A stretch of DNA of 64,000 bases, taken from positions 1 through 64,000 of the forward strand of contig MCFL01000082.1 in assembly GCA_002102555.1 (NCBI GenBank). The letters are read 5' to 3'. Shown in pieces: positions 57,837 to 64,000 of the stretch (the stretch's first letter is position 1; each line of letters starts with the position of its first letter). Under the pieces are notes generated by a model. That model made no database searches and was not told the origin of the DNA. It was given only the letters and a program-made list of their open reading frames with translations. A program made the position numbers and the translations under genes. The DNA is from Catenaria anguillulae PL171. Lineage: Eukaryota; Blastocladiomycota; Blastocladiomycetes; Blastocladiales; Catenariaceae.

Positions 57837-57870
57837 TATGACCATTTGCACGGTATGTTATGTCTCCCTG
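57716..57870 (+). repeat. Direct repeat, copy 1
   Basis: Matches 60173-60293 in the same orientation over most of its length, including the end of an open frame (LAHDAAMFGSAS) and the following GTTGATATGACCATTTGCAC. The second copy lacks an internal segment of roughly 35-40 bases. Confidence 0.85.
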
Positions 57871-57936
57871 AATTTTTGGCTTCTTTTCTGGTACTGACTC
57901 AACACAAACCTTGGTTACAATCAATGACCACAGTTC

Positions 57937-58483
57937 CCGAATATCGCCGACACGTCAACATGGCCGTTGCGGGCATTTCGTTCATCAAGACCCAACAGAT
58001 CGTTGCTGCACCGACCGCTGACATCCATTCTCACCAGCCAGCAGCAAGGCCACAGCAATACCTCTCCGATACTTTACCGGCCTCAGAGCCTACATGCTTG
58101 CCTTTTCGCTTCAGTTGGCTATGCGCTCTGTCTATGACGCAAGAGCAGATTGCGAAGGTCATGCACGAATCAGCAGAGACTGCGCGTCAACCCATTGACC
58201 CCGCGCAACAGGCTGCAACCGTGACCAAGTGGAAGGACTTGCACCACCTCGTCGTCGAGTTGCGTCGCACACTGATTCAGCTTCTTCCGTGCTACACCTC
58301 GGAACAAGAGTTTCAAGACATGCTCCTCCGCCCAACCATTGGCTTTATGACAGAGTATCTGGTTTGACCTTTCTTTTCCATGGCCATACCTGTGTCAAGT
58401 TGAGTGTACCTTTGTTACTCACGAAAAGTTGTATAAATGTTTCACAGACGATCACATTGAACCCCCAAGCGATCAATTTCCAG
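57937..58483 (+). repeat. 547-bp inverted duplication, plus-strand copy
   Basis: Nearly the same sequence as 62509-63055 in reverse orientation, both 547 bases by my end points. It covers most of exon 1, the whole intron and the start of exon 2 of the gene described at 61876..63284. Exon 1 here is open (EYRRHVNMAVAGISFIKTQQ to FMTEYL). After the splice acceptor the match is lost and a stop soon follows, so this copy looks truncated. Confidence 0.88.
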
Positions 58484-60050
58484 CCAGTTACAGGCGCGGC
58501 TTGGTCCCAACGCTGAATCCTTGGTTTCCCGTTTGGTTGCCCGGTTCGATTTGTCTGACGACGAGGTTGGTTTGGCATTGTACGCACATTGCGTCGCGAA
58601 GGTAGGCCAGCTGGATTGACTCGGAGTGATCATGTGAATGTACATATGTCCGGTGGTGTATTCAAAAGCAGATTCTTTTCAATACAGTGTGATGAAATTG
58701 CCGTCGTGCCCAACCTTCTCTCAACTACACTGCGCACCACGCACACGCCTTGCCCAAACTATCTATGCCTGATTGCCCAAAAACCTCCACTGGCTCATCT
58801 TGCGCCAATTGCGCCGCACATTGGCAATCACGGCTGCCGCATACGTGCCGTCCAGTTCTTACTCCAAGTCCGGCGCAAAATGCGCTGCCACGCGCACGAG
58901 GCGACACGGCAACAACAACTTGCCGCCAACCACTCGGGTCACCGAGCGCAACGTGTTTGGGGACACGTCGAGCTTCCTCTGCCAGCTGCGTCATGAAGGG
59001 AGCAGCAGCCACGGAGCCGTCATTGTGCGTGTCAATGATGGCAATGCCGTCGCGGTTGTTGAAGTAGGGCGATGGGCGACGAGGGCGGAACGCGGCAGGG
59101 TCGGGATGGGGAGCGCGGCAAACCAGCCGGACGAAATGAGAGAGCAAAAGCTTGCTGGGCGAGCTCGAGGAGATGCAGCAAATGCTCGGGGTCCGGATGG
59201 AGGTGGTGATGGATTCGGACCATGCCTGCGGCTGTTGTCCTTGAGGTCAATACCTGCGCCGTCTCGCGCGTGCTACATATTCGACATCCCGCGCGACCCG
59301 CTCGTTCTCATTCTTGTTGACGAGATATCTCGACGTGCCACCAGAAGCAAGCTTGGTCTGGCGGATGTGAAGACAATTCTAGCATGGTTTCCCACTGATC
59401 CGCAATCCGTTCGGCAAGGTTGTCGAAATCCTCGATCGAACGGGTGCTCGTTGTCCTGATACACACTGCGCGCACGCACTCACTTCGGACCGTCAGGGAT
59501 ATGTCAGGAATCAGTCTGTCAGGTGTGTTGGCCTTGGTGTCCAACTCGACTTTGATCGGATCGCGCACCGCGAGGTTTGCCATGTTGTGGATGAGAAAGT
59601 GCGGCATGGGTCGAGCTATTGATCCACCATCGCTGTAGTGGAATGGCCTGCGGCTTGTGCTGGATCGTTGCGTGGACGCGGTGGCGGTGGCGCTGGTGCG
59701 ATCCTGAAGGCTGTTTGTCCAGTTGCGGTCACAGTGCTTGTGTCTAGATGCACGCACACGACACTCACTGTGTATTACAAGTGCTCCCGTGCAAATGTGC
59801 ATCGAATCGGACAATGGCCACGAAGGGCAAACTGAGGCGCGAGCTTTGGATGACGGCCCCCCAATCCATTACCGCTCTTTGTACCATTCTGGCTGGAGTT
59901 GTGAATACGCGAGTTGCTGGTACGACAGCGGAACGTCTGGCGAGCTCAAGCTTAGAGAGTTGAGACGATCTACGAAGAATGGAGGCAACTTGAAGTCATG
60001 TTCGTGAGACACCTTGTGAACCAAGGAACCTCCACGACAAGTCGATCATT
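58484..60050. other. Accessory region with overlapping open frames, no assigned gene
   Basis: GC-rich stretches (about 58770-59450) are open in several frames and could not be assigned. On the minus strand, 59308-59640 reads plausibly as protein (FDNLAERIADQWETMLELSS) but has no recognisable family or gene structure. Confidence 0.35.
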
Positions 60051-60052
60051 TG

Positions 60053-60095
60053 CATAGCAACCCGTCACGCACCCGAGCAAACCGCCACAAACACC
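60053..60095 (+). repeat. Short diverged direct repeat, copy 1
   Basis: GCATAGCAACCCGTCACGC and the following CCGCCACAAACAC resemble 63751-63793 (ACATAGCAACTCGTCACGC, then CCGCCACAAACAC), same strand. Confidence 0.6.
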
Positions 60096-60172
60096 CTCTT
60101 CGTCCCGGGACCACCCGTCATCAACAGACGATAAAGGCAACACACGGCCCTCGCCCCCTCTCCCTTCCAAGG

Positions 60173-60293
60173 GGTGATACGCGCGGTAGGCCGAATCAAT
60201 GCAATGACATGCTGTGCAAGCTCGCCCACGACACAGAGATGTTCGGAAGCCCGAGTTGATATGACCATTTGCACGGTTCGTTATGTGTCCCTG
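60173..60293 (+). repeat. Direct repeat, copy 2
   Basis: Shortened second copy of 57716-57870, same strand. It ends in the same open-frame terminus (LAHDTEMFGSPS) and flank. Confidence 0.85.
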
Positions 60294-60341
60294 CACCTGC
60301 ATCAATGCATTCACCTAACACCGTGGACTTGGCGCGTCACA

Positions 60342-60764
60342 GGCCAAAATTTGTTGGCATGGCGAGTCGTATCTTTTGCAAGGAGTGGCGCAAGAAGACT
60401 TCGTGGACGAACAACTCGTATGTCCCCGGCCCTGGCGCGCCGGCTTGTGACATGACTTTTACCTGTTATTACTTGTTTCATTTAGAAATTCATGCCCGGT
60501 TTTCACCACCTGACTGGCAAAGTCAAGATTGAGACCCGGTCGCGGACCTATGATGTGTCGTTGAGTGCATGGCGCCTTTATGAGGACGATTTCACCAAGA
60601 GGTGGATCCAAGTCCGCAAAGGCGACATTGTGCGGGTTCACTGTCACTTGAACCGCCCCATGCCTGATGTGGGCGAGGGCGAGGTGCGAAAGGTAGACCT
60701 TATTTGTAATGAGTTTTGTCATGGCGATGACTTTAAGAACCTCACCGCCCACCGCCGCACCTGA
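60342..60764 (+). CDS. Possible 3' exons of an unknown gene
   Basis: Two candidate exons, 60342..60417 and 60486..60764, separated by a 68-nt intron (GTATGT...CATTTAG, phase 0), encode about 117 residues ending AHRRT. The composition is protein-like (WHGESYLLQGVAQEDFVDEQ; WIQVRKGDIVRVHCHLNRP). No start codon or upstream exon was found and no family is recognised. It may be an orphan fragment within the repeat block. Confidence 0.3.
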
Positions 60765-60940
60765 AGCTCACGCTTTCTTGTGCTGTTGGCGACTTGTTTC
60801 GTGTACCGCGTCAATATAATGAGTAGCAAAGTGAATCACATCATATTTCAGAGCAACGTGAGTAAGGAACCACTGCAGAAATGAAACATAGACAGGTATC
60901 AAAGATAATAAAAAAAAATTTAAAAAAAAAAACAAACGGT

Positions 60941-62068
60941 TTAAGAAACAGGACCCGGGGATGGAGGCGCGGAAGTTGTGGCCAGGACACGTGGCGCGGG
61001 CGGGGCAGGAGGAGGGGCAGCGGCAGCCAAGAGGGGACGGTACGTGATGCTGAGCAGGCGGCGCAGCAGGGTCGGATCGGTAAAGACGTCGTCCCCGCGC
61101 AGGAACATGGACTTGTCGCGGGAGCGCACACGACCGACGGCAACATAAAGCTGACCGTGAGTGAAGGGCCATGTGCACAAGTCCAGCGCTGCGCGGTTCA
61201 GAGTCAAGGACTGGGACCGATTGACCGTGACGGCATACGCAAAGCGGACCGGGAACTGGAGGCGGTAGACCTTGACGTTGAGGAACGCGACGTCAATCTC
61301 AAACCACAGGCGTGGAATGGTCAGTGTCGCGCCGGTCTTGAGCATTTTCACCTCCAGCACACGGGTCGTGATCCGCTTGATGCGCATTGGCGAGTTGTTT
61401 AGTAGCTGCTGGTCGGGCAACAAATTGCGCATCATCAAGACATGGGCGCCCTCCTTGAGCGTGAGCTTGTGAGGCGGGGCGCCATTGTCCGAGATGGTCG
61501 CGAAAAAGTCGTCCGACAGCACGCCGTGGTTCGCCTGGTTGCCGCCGAGTCAGTACGCCGCCTGCAACTTGACCGCTGCACCTGGAACGCGCTCGAGAAT
61601 GGTGGTGTTGATCTCGTTGACATGCGCATTGTGGAAGCACATGATGGCGCGCTCGTGCACGTCGGCCACCCCGCCCAGGTCCCCGTGGCAGTCCCGCAGC
61701 TCCGGATACACGAAATGGATGGCCTCGTCCACCGAGGTGGTGTGCTTGAAGCCGTCCAACGTGAGCGGGATTTCAAAGTGGTTGCCGGGATCCGTGTTGG
61801 GGGGCGGCGGCGTCGTGCCCGCGAGGTCGACAAACTCGGACCAGCCGGCGTCGTCGCGGTCGCGCATGGGCTTGGTCAGGTAGACCATTTGGACATGATG
61901 GGCCCACCACAACCGCGGGTCGATACCGTCAATGTCTTGGTCTTGGGGTGCCGGCCAGTCCACGTCCATGCGATCCTCGTTGTTATTGTCGTTGTGGCCG
62001 AGTTGCGCGAGATGCAAAGGGGTCGGCGGCGGCAGCAAATGCGGCGGCGGCGGCACATCCACGTCCAT
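60941..62068 (-). pseudogene. Pif1/Helitron-type helicase, 5'-truncated with in-frame stop
   Basis: The C-terminal half of a Pif1-family helicase of the type found at the end of Helitron Rep/Hel proteins. Visible in order: VYLTKPMRDRDDAGW, HERAIMCFHNAHVNEINTTI, PHKLTLKEGAHVLMMRNLLP, VYRLQFPVRFAYAVTVNRSQ, and LDLCTWPFTHGQLYVAVGRV (motifs around V and VI). The Walker A half is absent upstream. A TGA at 61550-61552 interrupts the frame between AVKLQAAY and LGGNQANHG; the reading frame is the same on both sides. Helitron ends (5' TC, 3' hairpin plus CTRR) could not be located. A truncated host PIF1 paralogue is an alternative. Confidence 0.8.
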
Positions 62069-63284
62069 GGAATCATCGGTTGACTGCCTGTGGAATCACT
62101 TGTGTGGGAATCATTCAGACTCGCCCACATGTCTGGCAATAAAGAGCGATCATGGGGCGGCGGCGAGTCTGGTGTTGGTTCGCGAGATCCACCTTCGTCA
62201 ACCGTCCCTACAATGAACTCGGTCGATGCTGCACGTGCCTCAGACTGGTAATCGCCGACGAGTGTGGTGTAGCGCTTCTTGGACAACAGTGGAACTGGCC
62301 GAACGGTTGCCGAGCCAGCTTGCAATCGGTTCCTCGCCACGTCCAGCTCTGCATCAATCCACTCTGCCACCGATATCATGGGAAGCAATTGAGACGCATC
62401 AGCCTCCCCAAATCGACAAAGCACGCCTTGCTCAATTTGCACGTAGAGGCTAATGACCTGTTGTGAGACCGAAGCGAGGTGTTGGGCATCATAAGCAATC
62501 GAATTCAGCTGGAAAGCGATTGCTTGGCGGTTTAACGTGATCGTCTGTGAAACATTTGCACACTTTTTCGTGAGTAACAAAGGTACACCCAACTTGACAC
62601 AGGTATGGCCATGGAAAAGAAAGGTCAAACCAGATACTCTGTCATGAAGCCAATGGTCGGGCGGAGGAGCATGTCCTGAAACTCTTGTTCCGAGGTGTAG
62701 CACGGAATAAGCTGAATCAGTGTGCGACGCAACTCGAGGACGAGGTGGTGCATATCTTTCCACTTGGCCACGGTTGCTGTATGTCGTGTAGGATCAATGG
62801 GTTGACGCTCAGTCTCCGCTGATTCGTGCATGACCTTCGCAGTCTGCTCTGGCGTCATAGACAGTGCGCAAAGCCAACTGAAGCGAAAAGGCAGGCATGT
62901 AGGCTCTGGGGCCGGTAAAGGATCGGAGAGGTACTGCTGTGGCCCTGGTGCTGGCTGGTGGGAATGGATGTCAGAGGTCGGTGCAGCAACGATCTGTTGG
63001 GTCTTGATGAACGCAATGCCCGCAGCGGCTATGTTGACGTGTCGGCGATATTCGGTAATGTTGAGATTGCATTTAGCGTAGCAGGAGGCCTCCATAGCCT
63101 CGGAAGATAGCCATGATGGCGGTGAAGGAAGTTGGCCGATTTGGTTACTCAAGTACGCGCGAACATTAATTCGCATCAAGTCTGATAGCTGTGGCAGCGA
63201 GCCCTCGGGCGTCGAATCCATTCTCGAAACAGTTATGGCAATGAAAGAGGTCGGTACGGAAATTGCTATTGCTACAAGTTCCAT
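61876..63284 (-). CDS. Two-exon gene of unknown function, duplicated
   Basis: Exon 1 is 63284..62631 and exon 2 begins at 62544 (86-nt intron, GTTTGA...TTTCACAG, phase 0; FMTEYL/TITLNRQ). Reading on to the first stop at 61876 gives about 440 residues, but the last 70 or so overlap the helicase remnant in another frame, so the true end may be near 62080. The protein has no recognised domain; it is mostly helical (KWKDMHHLVLELRRTLIQLI; ISVAEWIDAELDVARNRLQ). Exon 1 and the intron are repeated in inverted orientation at 57937-58483 with very similar sequence, intron included, so the copy arose at DNA level rather than by retrotransposition. Confidence 0.5.
62509..63055 (-). repeat. 547-bp inverted duplication, minus-strand copy
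   Basis: Partner of 57937-58483, lying about 4 kb away in opposite orientation. The enclosed segment holds the direct repeat, the 60.4-kb exon pair and the helicase remnant. Confidence 0.88.
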
Positions 63285-64000
63285 TTAGCCGCTGGCAGAT
63301 TCGTGAGAACGAGCGTGGCGGCCGCCCAAACCGCTGGTTGGCTGTCAGATGCTGGCCAGCCGTCAGTTTACACATTACTATCTTATAGCTGGTCACTTGC
63401 GCGTCTTCCATGCTGGCACTATGGCGATTTCACACTTTCACAGTTGGATTGGTAAAATAACGTTCGTACCCAATGGGGAGAAGCTTAACTCTCCTGACCC
63501 AATGATAGGCTCACATCAATGGCCAGTTGCTACAGTTAGTGCAAATGAACACTCATCGTCAGTTCTCTCCCGTTCGTTGAAGCAAGCGCCTCGGCATCAC
63601 CACTTTGCAAACATCAAGCAGTGAGGACATACTGACCGAGATGTATGTTGTGTTGGGATCATGGCTGTCGAGATGCCAAGCGATGCAAAATCTTGAACAT
63701 GTCCATCGCTGATCACGAGCTGCGATACAGGGACAGAAGACGCGGGCCCACATAGCAACTCGTCACGCTCTCAACCGATCCGCCACAAACACACGTGAAG
63801 TCAAGCAACGATGCCATAAATACCTTGCTCACTTCCGCAATCCTCTGTCGTGAAACTTCATGATTACCTTCTGTACTAATTCAGCGATGATTGACGAGAG
63901 TTACTGATTGGGTATTCTGTTTTCTTCAAGTGATTTTTCGGAATTTCGTGGAGGAGGCAGGATACCGGGATTGCAGGCGACACTCACACACCACCTTGTG
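63285..64000. other. Window end, no supported gene
   Basis: Lower-GC sequence with short open frames only. Apart from the short repeat at 63751-63793 no structure was recognised. Confidence 0.4.
63751..63793 (+). repeat. Short diverged direct repeat, copy 2
   Basis: Second copy of the 60053-60095 element, same strand. The pair encloses the helicase remnant and the minus-strand copy of the inverted duplication. Confidence 0.6.

Noticed and set aside
58725..59459. Plus- and minus-strand open frames of 140-230 residues
   Set aside because: They overlap each other in a GC-rich stretch and neither shows a domain, splice structure or start context that favours it.
1..64000. CRISPR arrays, prokaryotic operons, tRNA or rRNA genes
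   Set aside because: None seen; spliceosomal introns and gene content are eukaryotic, and no cloverleaf-like or rRNA-like segment was recognised by eye.

Overview
The window looks like nuclear DNA from a flagellated (zoosporic) early-diverging fungus, of chytrid or blastocladiomycete type. Genes are compact, GC-rich and intron-containing, with introns mostly 60-90 nt, GT-AG ends and several CTAAC/CTGAC-like branch points. The gene set mixes general eukaryotic genes (Smc1, ribosomal protein uL11, ALIX/Bro1, NDUFAF5, an E2 enzyme, an HSF) with genes lost from most non-flagellated fungi: a CEP164-like distal-appendage protein, katanin p80 and a WDR7/rabconnectin-3-beta-like protein. I could not identify the species.

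Layout. 0.5-2.7 kb: an NRPS-independent (IucA/IucC-type) siderophore synthetase on the minus strand, with three local reading-frame breaks. 4.8-7.6 kb: a broken CHASE-PAS-histidine-kinase-like membrane sensor. 7.9-11.0 kb: a 981-residue coiled-coil protein of unknown function, divergent from cohesin SMC1 (11.4-15.2 kb). 15.9-18.5 kb: a large helical protein with an F-box-like start. 18.7-19.3 kb: a secreted Egh16-like protein. 20.1-23.0 kb: the CEP164-like gene. 23.4-24.4 kb: uL11. 25.4-27.6 kb: an ACE-like M2 metallopeptidase. 27.7-30.6 kb: katanin p80, divergent from WDR7-like (30.9-34.9 kb). 35.5-38.1 kb: a CCCH/makorin-like zinc-finger protein. 39.2-40.6 kb: a seven-helix membrane protein. 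43.2-45.4 kb: an HSF with an enlarged wing. 45.9-46.5 kb: a Cdc25/rhodanese-like phosphatase. 47.5-48.9 kb: a sphingomyelin-synthase-family enzyme. 49.5-52.0 kb: ALIX. 52.1-53.5 kb: NDUFAF5. 54.2-55.9 kb: an E2 with a GLFG-like tail.

From about 56 kb to the end the window changes character. It is an accessory, repeat-bearing block with degraded coding fragments, a 547-bp inverted duplication of an intron-containing gene of unknown function, direct repeats, and a 5'-truncated Pif1/Helitron-type helicase with an in-frame stop.

The genes do not form one pathway. The clearest functional grouping is microtubule/centriole biology (CEP164-like, katanin p80, perhaps the coiled-coil gene) within 23 kb. 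The uL11 gene has a one-base deletion in a C run although it should be essential, so some of the other frame breaks may be base-calling errors rather than real decay. Exon structures below were worked out by hand from splice signals and phase; for each fully modelled gene the exon lengths sum to a whole number of codons.
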